From Pontibacter pudoricolor (GTDB lineage: Bacteria > Bacteroidota > Bacteroidia > Cytophagales > Hymenobacteraceae), in the NCBI RefSeq assembly GCF_010092985.1, contig NZ_CP048106.1:1984001-2048000 (forward strand): DNA of 64,000 bases, written 5' to 3'. This document shows positions 25,742 to 34,592 of this stretch, in pieces. The first letter of the stretch is position 1. Every line of letters starts with the position of its first letter. The position numbers and the translations under genes are program-made. The notes under the pieces are model-generated. The model did no database searches. It saw only the letters and a list, made by a program, of their open reading frames with translations, and had not been told where the DNA came from.

Positions 25742-25758
25742 ATTAAATGTATGTACAT
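25742..25758 (-). promoter_or_regulatory. Operator-like motif shared with nitroreductase
   Basis: On the minus strand it reads ATGTACATACATTTAAT, 7 bases upstream of the -7 element, where a repressor would block polymerase. The same 17-mer with one mismatch occurs at 41715-41731. Confidence 0.5.
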
Positions 25759-25900
25759 TAAATGTAGCAACAATTTTTAAATATTGATAAAAATTGTCTC
25801 GAGCTTGATGTCCCAACTATAGGATAGCTTCAATACAACTATGGCTCAGACATATGCCTGAGCCATAGTAGGAATCTGAAAAAATAAAATGAATTGGAAA

Positions 25901-26469
25901 CTATAGACCCAACTTACGGATCGCAAGCAGGCAAAGCGCTACAGAACCTGACACATTTATCTCGCCACTAAGCACCATCTTCTCAACATCCTGAACAGGA
26001 ATATGCAGCACTTCTATACTTTCAGATTCGTCGAGGTCCTGTTCGGCTATTTTATAGGCATTGCGTGCCAGGTAAAAGTAAATCTTGTTGGTGTCTTTGG
26101 TGGGTTATCAATTACTTCGGCTACAAGCTCCACATCATCCGAGGTATAACCGGTTTCTTCCAGCAGCTCGCGTTTGGCGGCTTCTTCAGGGTCGTTTTCG
26201 TGATCATCTATTACACCGCCCGGCAGCTCAATAAAAATATCGGCAGCCGCGTGCTTATACTGTCGTACAAAAATTACTTCACCGCTTTCGGTTACCGGAA
26301 AAGTCAGTACCACGTCGGGCCTTACGCTCACATAATAATCATCCATTATGCTGCCATTGGGCAATTCTACTTCATCGCGACGCAGTTTATACCATTTCTC
26401 ATCAAAAACGAGTTCAGACTTCAGTACCTTCCAGTGTTTGGGGCTTGGGGTATGTTTGTTTGCAGGCAT
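25901..26469 (-). pseudogene. NUDIX hydrolase (ADP-ribose pyrophosphatase-like), frameshifted
   Basis: The first 125 codons encode a NUDIX protein: ELPGGVIDDHENDPEEAAKRELLEETGY (81-108) is the NUDIX box, with one residue more than the usual spacing between its first Glu and RE. After DNPPK the frame breaks and stops at 26047. The next frame continues at once as NKIYFYLARNAYKIAEQDLDESESIEVLHIP and ends at a TAG at 25901-25903, the expected C-terminus. Adding one A to the AAA at 26096-26098 (TTT on plus) restores a 189-aa protein. This is a real one-base loss or a homopolymer sequencing error. Family function: hydrolysis of ADP-ribose-like nucleoside diphosphates. Confidence 0.8.
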
Positions 26470-26632
26470 GTTTGCATGTTATAGTTAATCGGCGTAAAAA
26501 AGCCACACTTACTTAAGAGCGAGTGCGGCTATAGTTTTACTTTCTAATAAGATTTTTCAGTAACAGATAGCTTAACATATAAGCTATAGTTGCGCCAGCA
26601 TTTTTCCTGGTCCAACTATAGTTTGATGAAAT

Positions 26633-27736
26633 TTAAACGGCAACCGCCGAATTTACCAACTGACGGTAAATATGGTTATAGTCCTGGGCCATTTGGTCTG
26701 ATGTGAAGCCATGCGAGCGTTTTACAGCGCGGCAAGCCATTATATTACGGCAGAACTCATCATCAATCAGGCCATTTATTGTATCGCGCAGCTCATCCGC
26801 ATTATTCGGGTCAGTATACTTGGAAGCATTACCCCAGATCTCGGCCTGGCTTTCGGTTTTGCCTACCACCAGCGCGCACCCCGACATGGCTGCTTCCAGT
26901 ATAGTTAAACCGAAAGGTTCGTACTTGGCAGGCAGGGCATAAATGGACGCTCTCGATAACCAGTCTGATACTTCTTTATTGGTGAGTTTACCCAGGAAAT
27001 GTACGTTCTCCAGTTCTATCGTTTTACCGGTTGCGGGGTGTTTGTCGTCGCCGGCAATGTAAACGGGCCACTTAAGTTCAGAGGCGATGTGTGCCAGCAT
27101 CGAGATGTTTTTGGCTTCGTCCCAGACGCGGCCCAGGCTGAAAACAAAAGGTTCTTTGCGTCCGAACTGGAAATTATGCTGCCCGCGCCCGTTATAGATC
27201 ACACTGCTTTTTTTGAAAGGTCCGTATAGTTCTTCGGCCTGGTGCATCATTGCCTGTGTTGGCGCTACCACCACATCGGCAGCCTGCAAACCTTTTGTAA
27301 CAAGCTCTTTATATTTATTCCATTCCTTCGGAGCATCGGCCTCTTTTACAGCTTTCCACCAGCTCAGCACACACGAGTGCACCACCACCACTACAGGCTT
27401 TCCCCAGTCCAGGGCGGCGTGTGCCATGCCATTCAGGTGAATTAGATCGGGCTGAACTTCATCCCGCAGCTGTAATAACCATTCGCCGGCTTTCTCAATA
27501 TCATTCCAGGGATTGTCCATCCATTCCAGCTTATAGTCGCTTTCATAAACGGTAAGGTTGCTTATAGTTGCGGCTTCGGCTTGTTGCTCTTCTGTCATGC
27601 GGCCACCCATTACAGCCACTGCTACCTGTGTGCCTGTCTGTTCAAGCGCTCTTGCCAGTTCCAGTGTGTAGGTCCAGACGCCACCCACGGTATCGGCTGT
27701 CATTAAAATCTTGGAAGGGTAATGATGTAATTCCAT
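26633..27736 (-). CDS. GT4-family glycosyltransferase
   Basis: 367 aa from the chosen start. It shows the GT-B fold with KILMTADTVGGVWTYTLELARAL at the N-terminus, the acceptor-domain segment VQPDLIHLNGMAH, and the nucleotide-sugar site of GT4: SLGRVWDEAKNISML and YALPAKYEPFGLTILEAAMSGCALV (EX7E motif). A longer frame begins at 27778, but the ATG at 27736 is preceded by GGAGA at good spacing. The sugar donor and acceptor cannot be told from the sequence. It is not linked to the trehalose operons and may act in polysaccharide or glucan synthesis. Confidence 0.85.
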   Translation of the reverse strand: MELHHYPSKILMTADTVGGVWTYTLELARALEQTGTQVAVAVMGGRMTEEQQAEAATISNLTVYESDYKLEWMDNPWNDIEKAGEWLLQLRDEVQPDLIHLNGMAHAALDWGKPVVVVVHSCVLSWWKAVKEADAPKEWNKYKELVTKGLQAADVVVAPTQAMMHQAEELYGPFKKSSVIYNGRGQHNFQFGRKEPFVFSLGRVWDEAKNISMLAHIASELKWPVYIAGDDKHPATGKTIELENVHFLGKLTNKEVSDWLSRASIYALPAKYEPFGLTILEAAMSGCALVVGKTESQAEIWGNASKYTDPNNADELRDTINGLIDDEFCRNIMACRAVKRSHGFTSDQMAQDYNHIYRQLVNSAVAV

Positions 27737-28157
27737 AATAATATCTCCTGTAATTTTTAAGCGCTGATTCTGCAGCAATTTTATAGTTCAGCGTAAAGCA
27801 AGCTGTAAAGCCGTGGCCATGCGCTGCAATAGTTTCCGGTTTTTTTTTGTTTCTCTGCTAAATACCTGTACCCTGTTTATCTATAGTTATTGTGGGGCAG
27901 TGCTGGTTCAGAGTTATAGTTTAGTTATCTGTGTTACCTGGTTGGAGCCGGATGCTTGTGTATGCCGCTTGCTGCGGGATTTCTGCCGGCCAGGTGTTAC
28001 GACTTTTATTTTCTTGGTGAGTTCTATTACGGTGACATGCAACATTCAGTTGGTCAGTTTTTTACTTTTTAACTAATTTTCTGCCAACCACCTGCTTTGC
28101 TACACCTTTTAAATTAATATTGCCACTGATATCAGCCTGTAAAAAAACTACTGCCCC
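27737..28157. other. Spacer without recognisable gene
   Basis: 421 bases between the divergent glycosyltransferase and acetyltransferase genes. It is pyrimidine-rich on the plus strand and holds one CTATAG core near 27882 and several TATAG(T) variants. An 87-codon open frame (27813-28076) has a Cys/Phe-rich, protein-unlike translation and is not called. No terminator or clear promoter was seen. Confidence 0.5.
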
Positions 28158-28760
28158 ATGAACTTCGAAAAAGACCTGCACCTTGAGAGCGACCGCGCCC
28201 TGTTAAGACCTTTACAAGCCCATGACCTGGAGCAGCTGCAAACTATAGCTTTGGATGCCGACACCTGGCGCTGGAACGTAACGAAGATCACCAACACGCA
28301 AGACCTGCAGGACTGGGCACAAACCGCTTTTACCGACAGGCAACTGAAGCGCCGCTATAGTTTCGTGATCCTGGATAAAACTACCGGAAGACTGGCTGGC
28401 AGCACCAGCTACGGAAACATTTCGGAAGCAGATAAACGCCTGGAAATTGGCTGGACCTGGATCGGAAAAGATTTTAGAGGCACCGGCCTGAACCGCCATT
28501 GCAAATTTCTGTTACTGAGCTATGCTTTTGAGGTGCTGCAGTTTGAGCGGGTAGAGTTAAAAACAGATGTGCTGAATGCAAGATCGAGGCAGGCGATGCG
28601 CAAGATTGGCGCAACCGAAGAGGGAGTTTTGCGCAGCCATACCCTGATGCACGACGGCCGCCGGCGAGATACCATTTACTACAGCATCTTAAAGTCTGAA
28701 TGGCCAGACATAAAAGCCACCATTTTTGCAGATCTGGGCAGTTACAGCACACACGTATAG
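28158..28760 (+). CDS. GNAT N-acetyltransferase (RimJ/RimL type)
   Basis: 200 aa. It has the GNAT layout of the RimJ/RimL group: LESDRALLRPLQAHDLEQL at the start, GRLAGSTSYGNISEADKRLEIGWTWIGKDFRGTGLNRHCKFLLLSYAF (acetyl-CoA binding near RGTGLN, about 110-118) and VELKTDVLNARSRQAMRKIGATEEGVLR. Members transfer acetyl from acetyl-CoA to N-termini or small molecules; the target here is unknown. ATG at 28158 gives a standard start. The next gene begins 38 bases later on the same strand. Confidence 0.88.
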   Translation: MNFEKDLHLESDRALLRPLQAHDLEQLQTIALDADTWRWNVTKITNTQDLQDWAQTAFTDRQLKRRYSFVILDKTTGRLAGSTSYGNISEADKRLEIGWTWIGKDFRGTGLNRHCKFLLLSYAFEVLQFERVELKTDVLNARSRQAMRKIGATEEGVLRSHTLMHDGRRRDTIYYSILKSEWPDIKATIFADLGSYSTHV

Positions 28761-28798
28761 CAATCTCCGTATAGTTCGGGAAACCAGCAGCTATACTT

Positions 28799-29392
28799 TT
28801 GGATACCCCTAAACCACGACGTATTTTCCTGATAAGGCATGCAAAGCCGCAGGTAACCAGCAAAGGGCTTGTAAATGCAAAATTCGCACGCCAGTATATT
28901 TCTGATTACGATGCCGCCGACGTGGAAGAATTTGTACTCACTCACGAAGCCATTCCTTTTAAAGAAATAAAAAAAGTACACTGCAGCACACTGGTTCGCT
29001 CCCAGCTTACCGCAAAAGCCATTTTTGGCAAAGACATAGAGCTCATTATTGATGCTAACTTCCGGGAGTTTGAGCGCAGAATATTTTCGTTGCCATTCAT
29101 TCACTTACCTATAAAACTATGGTTAACAGGTGCCCGCATCTTATGGTTTCTGGGTTTTAACAGCCGTGGCATCGAGACATTTAAAGCCGCCCGTAAACGT
29201 GCCCGCGCAGCCGCCAAACAACTGGCAGAAGAAGCTAACCGCGAAACTATAGCCGTGCTGGTAGCGCACGGGTTGTTAAATTTCTTTATCAGGCGTGAAC
29301 TCAAGCGACTTGGCTGGCAGCAAACCCTGAAAGAAGGAAACAGTTTTGTCAGCGTGAATGCCTTCGAAAAAAAACAGGCCGGCCTTCTTTAA
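28799..29392 (+). CDS. Histidine phosphatase family protein
   Basis: 197 aa. The phosphoglycerate-mutase-like signature is FLIRHAKPQ (catalytic His in RHA), with VRSQLTAKAIFG for the second Arg and LVAHGLLNFF for the second His. Helix-rich insert residues KAARKRARAAAKQLAEEANRE lie in between. The substrate is unknown. The frame opens with TTG at 28799; there is no in-frame ATG before a stop at 28772-28774, so TTG is the only possible start that keeps the RHA motif. It follows the GNAT gene closely. Confidence 0.85.
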   Translation: MDTPKPRRIFLIRHAKPQVTSKGLVNAKFARQYISDYDAADVEEFVLTHEAIPFKEIKKVHCSTLVRSQLTAKAIFGKDIELIIDANFREFERRIFSLPFIHLPIKLWLTGARILWFLGFNSRGIETFKAARKRARAAAKQLAEEANRETIAVLVAHGLLNFFIRRELKRLGWQQTLKEGNSFVSVNAFEKKQAGLL

Positions 29393-29518
29393 AAAACCAC
29401 AAAAATAATATATTAAATACCGTTATATACGTATAAGGGGTTACTTTCATTTTCCGCACTCCCCGCCCTCTCAACCCTAATAGCCAGCACTTTATGTACA
29501 AACTTAAATTAGCAATCC

Positions 29519-32500
29519 ATGAAACGAATTCTACTATGCATGTTACTATGCGTCTGCACGTTGGCAGGCAGCGCATGGGCCCAGACACAAGTCGTGTCTG
29601 GAAGAGTAACCTCCGCCACTGATGGCAGTGCGCTGCCAGGCGTAACCATCCTCGAAAAAGGCACCTCCAACGGCGTAACCACAAATTCAACCGGCGATTA
29701 CCAGTTAACTGTAAGCTCCAATGCCGTACTGCAATTCCGGTTTGTGGGCATGACAACGCAGGAAATACCGGTGAACGGGCGATCAACTATAAATGTGCAG
29801 CTCCGCTCTGATGAACAGCAGCTGGAAGAAGTGGTTGTGGTGGGTTACGGTACCCAGTTAAAACAGGAACTGACCGGTAACGTGGCCCAGGTATCAGGCG
29901 AGGCTATCGAGAATATACCGGCCCCCTCCCTTGAGTCGGCTTTACAGGGCCGTGCAGCGGGTGTTTACATTAACCAGGGAAGCGGCAAACTTGGTTCCGG
30001 GATGAACATACGTATACGGGGGGCCGCTTCGGTTTCTGCCAGTAACCAGCCACTTTATGTGGTAGACGGCATCCCGGTAACTTCATCAGACATAGGCACT
30101 ACAAACCTGGAACCGCTTAACCCGATTGCCGACATTAACCCGAACGATATCGAATCCATTGAAATACTGAAAGATGCCTCCGCAGCTGCCATTTATGGTT
30201 CCCGCGGATCGAACGGCGTGGTGATCATTACAACCAAACGCGGAAAAGCAGGCAAAACCAACGTAAACTTTAACTACTACACTGGTTTCAGCAGGCCAAC
30301 CAAGATAAGGGAATTTTTAACCGGGCCGGAGTACATCGAGCTATTCTCGGAAGCAGCCGTAAACGAAGACTTCGATCCGGCAGAAATCTTCGATTTCTTT
30401 GGCCTGGATGTTAACTCAACTGTAGACGAGAACTGGGACGAAGAGCCTTTTCAGGATGGAAGTGTTTCGCAGTACGAGGTGTCGCTGAATGGGGGTAACG
30501 ATAAGACGCGCTTTTATATAAACGGAAACTATAATACCACCGACGGTATTATAGTAGGCAACGAGTTCGACCGGGCAAGCGGTCGCCTCAACATCGACCA
30601 CAGCATATCAGACAGATTCCGCCTTGGCACCAACCTGTCGCTTATCCGCACCCTGAACAAGCGTGTATCCGACGACAACGCCTTTTCTAACCCGATACAG
30701 CTGAACGCCATCCCGTCTATACAACCAAAAATAGACCCCGAGACTGGAGAGCTGAACAGGCGCACTTTATACTATAACAACCTGATAGACCAGCGTGATG
30801 GCTTTAACGATGCGCTGACCTACCGTACTATAAGCACCGGCTTCCTCGAATTCGACATCCTGCAGAACCTGCGATTCAGGACTGAGCATGGCGTGGATTT
30901 CCTGAACCTGCAGGAGGAACTATACCTGGGCAGGTTAACAGAAGATGGCGGCCCTTCCGGTTACGGCTATAACTCACAGTTCACTTCCATCAACTATAAC
31001 ACCAACAACACGCTAAACTATAACACCCTGGTTAACGACATTCATAAACTGGATTTCCTGATTGGTTTCAGTTACCAGGATGCCAATTCCAAGTCTTCTT
31101 CCGTAGAGGCCAGGGGCTTCCCGAGCGACCGGTTCAAAAAGATCGTGAGTGCTTCCCGTATCATCAGTGGCAGTTCCACCGGTACCGATTATGCATTCCT
31201 CTCCTACTTTACGCGCGCAAACTATGTACTGAACGAGAAATACCTATTCAGCGGCAGCGTGCGGGTTGATGGATCTTCCAGGTTTGGCAGCGAGAACCGG
31301 TTTGGTACTTTTCCGGCAGCGTCTGCAGGCTGGATCATTACCGGGGAGGATTTCCTGAGCGACAACGCCGTGTTAAGCTTTCTGAAACTGCGCACCAGCT
31401 ACGGCCTGACCGGTAATGCCGAGATCGCCAACTTTGCCCCGCTTGCTTTGTACAGCGCTGCTGCCTACGAAGAAGAATCTGGGCTGATTCCGACCACTTT
31501 GCCAAACCCCGACCTGCGCTGGGAAAAAACAAAACAGCTGGATGTCGGGCTGGACTATGGCTTATTTAACGACCGCATTACCGGCGAAATAGATTATTAC
31601 ATTAAAAAAACCGACGACCTGTTGCTAAACCTGCCCCTGCCGGCTACCAGCGGCTATAGTGTGATCACAAAAAATATAGGCAAGCTCGAAAATAAGGGCT
31701 TTGAGTTCGTGATCAACACGCAGAACTTTGTAGGCGAATTTACCTGGAACACGAATTTTAACATTGCCTTTAACCGCAACAAAGTAACCGACCTGGGCGG
31801 TAACACTATTTTTGGCGACTCACGTGGATTAGGACAGATACGCGAAGGCGAACCGATGGCTGTATTCTGGGGACCAAAATACGCCGGTGTGGATCCGGAC
31901 AACGGTGATGCTTTATATTATGTGCGTGCCGGTAGCGATGAGGTCACCAACGATTACGGCCAGGCCGAACATCAGAAGCTGGGTAACCCAAACCCCAAAG
32001 CCCTTGGTGGTCTTACCAACAATTTCAGTTACAAAGGTTTTGATCTGAGCGTGTTGCTCCAGTTTGTGACCGGTAACGATGTTTATAACATGGCCGGCTT
32101 CTTCCAGTCGGTAAACGGTGACTTTTTTGATAACCAGACAAGAGACCAGCTGGACAGATGGCAGGAACCGGGCGATATTACAGATGTCCCCCAGGCACGC
32201 CTTTTTGCAGGTAACGGCGCCGGAAAATCTTCCCGCTGGATGCAGGATGGCTCTTTTCTGAGAATAAACTACGTGAACCTGGGCTATAAACTGCCAGAAG
32301 CATGGATCAGTAAAGTAAAATTCACTTCTGCCCGGATCTACCTGCAGGCAACCAACCTGCATACTTTTACCGACTACGACGGCTATGACCCGGAAGTGAA
32401 TACCACCTATTTCGGGCGTAGCAATGTAATGCTTGGTCACGATTTTTATACGCCACCCCTGGCAAAAACCTTCACCCTTGGCGTTAACATCGGCCTTTAA
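29519..32500 (+). CDS. SusC/RagA-family TonB-dependent outer-membrane transporter
   Basis: 993 aa. The signal peptide is MKRILLCMLLCVCTLAGSAWA. A carboxypeptidase-regulatory-like domain follows (VSGRVTSATDGSALPGVTILEKGT, about 27-100), then the TonB box/plug start with LEEVVVVGYGTQ, and the plug segments GVYINQGSGKLGSGMNIRIRGAAS and EILKDASAAAIYGSRGSNGVVIITT. The rest is a 22-stranded barrel ending in FTLGVNIGL. SusC pores import oligomers captured by a SusD lipoprotein, which is encoded 18 bases downstream. No glycosidase or peptidase is adjacent, so the substrate is open. Confidence 0.95.
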   Translation: MKRILLCMLLCVCTLAGSAWAQTQVVSGRVTSATDGSALPGVTILEKGTSNGVTTNSTGDYQLTVSSNAVLQFRFVGMTTQEIPVNGRSTINVQLRSDEQQLEEVVVVGYGTQLKQELTGNVAQVSGEAIENIPAPSLESALQGRAAGVYINQGSGKLGSGMNIRIRGAASVSASNQPLYVVDGIPVTSSDIGTTNLEPLNPIADINPNDIESIEILKDASAAAIYGSRGSNGVVIITTKRGKAGKTNVNFNYYTGFSRPTKIREFLTGPEYIELFSEAAVNEDFDPAEIFDFFGLDVNSTVDENWDEEPFQDGSVSQYEVSLNGGNDKTRFYINGNYNTTDGIIVGNEFDRASGRLNIDHSISDRFRLGTNLSLIRTLNKRVSDDNAFSNPIQLNAIPSIQPKIDPETGELNRRTLYYNNLIDQRDGFNDALTYRTISTGFLEFDILQNLRFRTEHGVDFLNLQEELYLGRLTEDGGPSGYGYNSQFTSINYNTNNTLNYNTLVNDIHKLDFLIGFSYQDANSKSSSVEARGFPSDRFKKIVSASRIISGSSTGTDYAFLSYFTRANYVLNEKYLFSGSVRVDGSSRFGSENRFGTFPAASAGWIITGEDFLSDNAVLSFLKLRTSYGLTGNAEIANFAPLALYSAAAYEEESGLIPTTLPNPDLRWEKTKQLDVGLDYGLFNDRITGEIDYYIKKTDDLLLNLPLPATSGYSVITKNIGKLENKGFEFVINTQNFVGEFTWNTNFNIAFNRNKVTDLGGNTIFGDSRGLGQIREGEPMAVFWGPKYAGVDPDNGDALYYVRAGSDEVTNDYGQAEHQKLGNPNPKALGGLTNNFSYKGFDLSVLLQFVTGNDVYNMAGFFQSVNGDFFDNQTRDQLDRWQEPGDITDVPQARLFAGNGAGKSSRWMQDGSFLRINYVNLGYKLPEAWISKVKFTSARIYLQATNLHTFTDYDGYDPEVNTTYFGRSNVMLGHDFYTPPLAKTFTLGVNIGL

Positions 32501-32518
32501 CTTTTAAGCAGAACTGAC

Positions 32519-33958
32519 ATGAAACGAAATTATATATTACCCGCCATCCTTTTTTTCCTGTTCCTCGGAGTTACCTCCTGCGACGACCTGCTCGACGTAG
32601 AACCGCAACAGTCCATTGATGCCCGGGATGCCATAAATACCCCTGAAGACCTGCAGGGAGCCGTTATCGGGATGTATGCTATACTGGGCGAGCCCGAATT
32701 ATACGGAACCAACCTGCTGCTTTTGCCGGAATTGCAGGCATCAGAAGAGAACCTTACCTGGCTGGGTACTTTTGCCGGCTACCGCCAGGTGAGCCTCAAA
32801 AACATGACAGCAGAAAACTCGGAGGCGCAACGCACCTGGGTAACAGCTTATGAAGGGATAAACCTGGCCAACATCATCCTCAGCAAACTGGATATAATGG
32901 CCGAGGAACCAGAAGAACGGGACCGTGTGGAAGGAGAAGCTTTATTTGTGCGGGGTATTCTGCATTTTGAACTGGTAAGGCTCTACGCAAAAGCCTGGAA
33001 CGACGGAAATCCAGCCTCAAACCTTGGCGTACCAATACGCACAACACCGGTTACCACGGAAGCTGAGGCAGCCGTACCTCCTACCCGAAACAGTGTGGCC
33101 GAAGTGTATGCCCAGGTAACAGAAGACTTGGAAAGAGCCAAAGAGCTACTGCCTGAACGCAACAACGAGCGGGCTAACACTTATGCCGCCAGTGGCTTTC
33201 TGTCGCGGGTATATCTGCAGCAGCAGAGCTATGAAGGCGCCCGCGACGAGGCAAATAGGGTAATAGAAGAAGGTGGCTATGAGCTGAACCCGACTGTAAC
33301 TGCTATTTTCCGGAACGATAACACTGCGGAAGCCATATTTGAGATCCAGCAGAACGACCAGAACAATGCGGGTACTGCCAACGACGGTCTGGCCACGTTT
33401 TATGCAGACCTGGAAGGTGTAGGCCGTGCTGATATAAGTGTAAATACTGAATTCTCGGACATTAACCCGAACCGCTACACCACCTACGACCTGTACGAAG
33501 AGAACGATACCCGGCTGACCGACCTGTTTTATACCGGTTTTAATTTCGGCGCGATCACAACGAGTAAGTGGCTGAGTTTCGGGCAGAATATTCCGGTTAT
33601 ACGACTGGCAGAAATGTACCTGACACGGGCAGAAGCAAACTTCAGGCTGGGCACAGCAATTGGCGCCACACCCGTAGAGGACATAAACAGGATACGGACA
33701 CGTGCCGGACTAAGCCCGTTAGGCAGTGTGAATCTGGAACAGATACTGTTAGAGCGCAGGCTGGAACTTGCCTTCGAAGGATTCAGGATACATGATCTGA
33801 AGCGTACCGAAACGGACCTGGTAGGCAGAGATCCGGAAACAGGAGACATCGATTACGTAATTCCGTGGAATGATGAAATGCTGGTCTTCCCGATACCACG
33901 CCGGGAGATAGATGCCAGCAAAGGATCGCTGGTACAAAACCCTCCGTACGGAGATTAG
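32519..33958 (+). CDS. SusD/RagB-family substrate-binding lipoprotein
   Basis: 479 aa. The lipoprotein signal MKRNYILPAILFFLFLGVTSC has the lipid-modified Cys at position 21, followed by DDLLDVEPQQ, the usual SusD start. TPR-like helices include FVRGILHFELVRLYAKAW and FLSRVYLQQQSYEGARDEANRVI. The C-terminal RagB motif is IRLAEMYLTRAEANFRLG through LLERRLELAFEGFRIHDLKR. It forms the lid over the SusC pore on the cell surface. It is transcribed with susC and followed by a strong terminator, so the pair is a complete two-gene unit. Confidence 0.95.
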   Translation: MKRNYILPAILFFLFLGVTSCDDLLDVEPQQSIDARDAINTPEDLQGAVIGMYAILGEPELYGTNLLLLPELQASEENLTWLGTFAGYRQVSLKNMTAENSEAQRTWVTAYEGINLANIILSKLDIMAEEPEERDRVEGEALFVRGILHFELVRLYAKAWNDGNPASNLGVPIRTTPVTTEAEAAVPPTRNSVAEVYAQVTEDLERAKELLPERNNERANTYAASGFLSRVYLQQQSYEGARDEANRVIEEGGYELNPTVTAIFRNDNTAEAIFEIQQNDQNNAGTANDGLATFYADLEGVGRADISVNTEFSDINPNRYTTYDLYEENDTRLTDLFYTGFNFGAITTSKWLSFGQNIPVIRLAEMYLTRAEANFRLGTAIGATPVEDINRIRTRAGLSPLGSVNLEQILLERRLELAFEGFRIHDLKRTETDLVGRDPETGDIDYVIPWNDEMLVFPIPRREIDASKGSLVQNPPYGD

Positions 33959-33977
33959 ACCATCTGAACTAATAACT

Positions 33978-34015
33978 ATAACGGCTCCTGTTAAATGCAG
34001 GAGCCGTTATTTTTT
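33978..34015 (+). terminator. Rho-independent terminator of susCD
   Basis: A perfect 13-bp stem, ATAACGGCTCCTG (33978-33990) with CAGGAGCCGTTAT (33998-34010), followed by TTTTT. Confidence 0.92.
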
Positions 34016-34133
34016 ACCAGGACCACACACATCTTCAAACAGGCAGTTTCGCTTTATTCAACTGTAAACTACAGCTATAACTCCCTATGCTACAGCTACC
34101 TGTGCGACAGCATTTACGAAACATTTTTTAAAT

Positions 34134-34169
34134 AACTAAGCATTTAGTTGTTAAACTAAGTATTTAGTT
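34134..34169 (+). promoter_or_regulatory. Tandem BlaI-type operator palindromes
   Basis: Two 16-bp near-identical palindromes, AACTAAGCATTTAGTT (34134-34149) and AACTAAGTATTTAGTT (34154-34169), are spaced 20 bases centre to centre (two helical turns). They lie just before the blaI-like start at 34200. BlaI/MecI repressors bind paired dyads in their own promoters, so these are the likely autoregulatory sites. Confidence 0.75.
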
Positions 34170-34199
34170 ATACATTCATATCATAATACTTGCTACCCT

Positions 34200-34592
34200 A
34201 TGAAAGAACTCACCAAGGCAGAAGAAGAGATCATGCAGATCCTCTGGAAAATTGAGAAAGGATTTGTAAAAGACATTATTGAGCAAATGCCTGAGCCGCG
34301 CCCTGCTTACAACACGGTATCAACTATAGTTCGGATACTGGAGAAGAAAGGCTTTGTAGGCTACAATGCTTTTGGTAAAACGCACGAGTATTTCCCGCTC
34401 GTAGCCGAAGATAAGTACAAAAGCTTTTTCCTGAAGAATTTTATGAGCGGCTATTTTGGCGGCTCTTTCGAAAAGCTGGTTTCATTTTTTGCCAGGGACA
34501 ATAACCTGGATGTGAAAGAGCTGGACCAGCTGATGCGCCATGTAAAAGACGACCTGAACGAAAACGAACCACAAAATGGAAGCAATCTATAA
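34200..34592 (+). CDS. BlaI/MecI/CopY-family transcriptional repressor
   Basis: 130 aa. The winged helix is seen in LTKAEEEIMQILWKIEKGFVKDIIEQMPEPRPAYNTVSTIVRILEKKGFV (5-54), the typical BlaI DNA-binding region, followed by a dimerising helical tail. The family represses its own operon and is inactivated through a partner M56 protease. It overlaps the M56 gene by 17 bases, implying coupled translation. Two palindromes upstream (34134-34169) are its likely binding sites. No beta-lactamase is nearby, so the regulated response is not obviously antibiotic resistance. Confidence 0.92.
   Translation: MKELTKAEEEIMQILWKIEKGFVKDIIEQMPEPRPAYNTVSTIVRILEKKGFVGYNAFGKTHEYFPLVAEDKYKSFFLKNFMSGYFGGSFEKLVSFFARDNNLDVKELDQLMRHVKDDLNENEPQNGSNL

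Noticed and set aside
27813..28076. 87-codon open frame between the glycosyltransferase and acetyltransferase genes
   Set aside because: The translation is rich in Cys, Phe and Ser without a domain pattern; it looks like a chance frame in pyrimidine-rich DNA.
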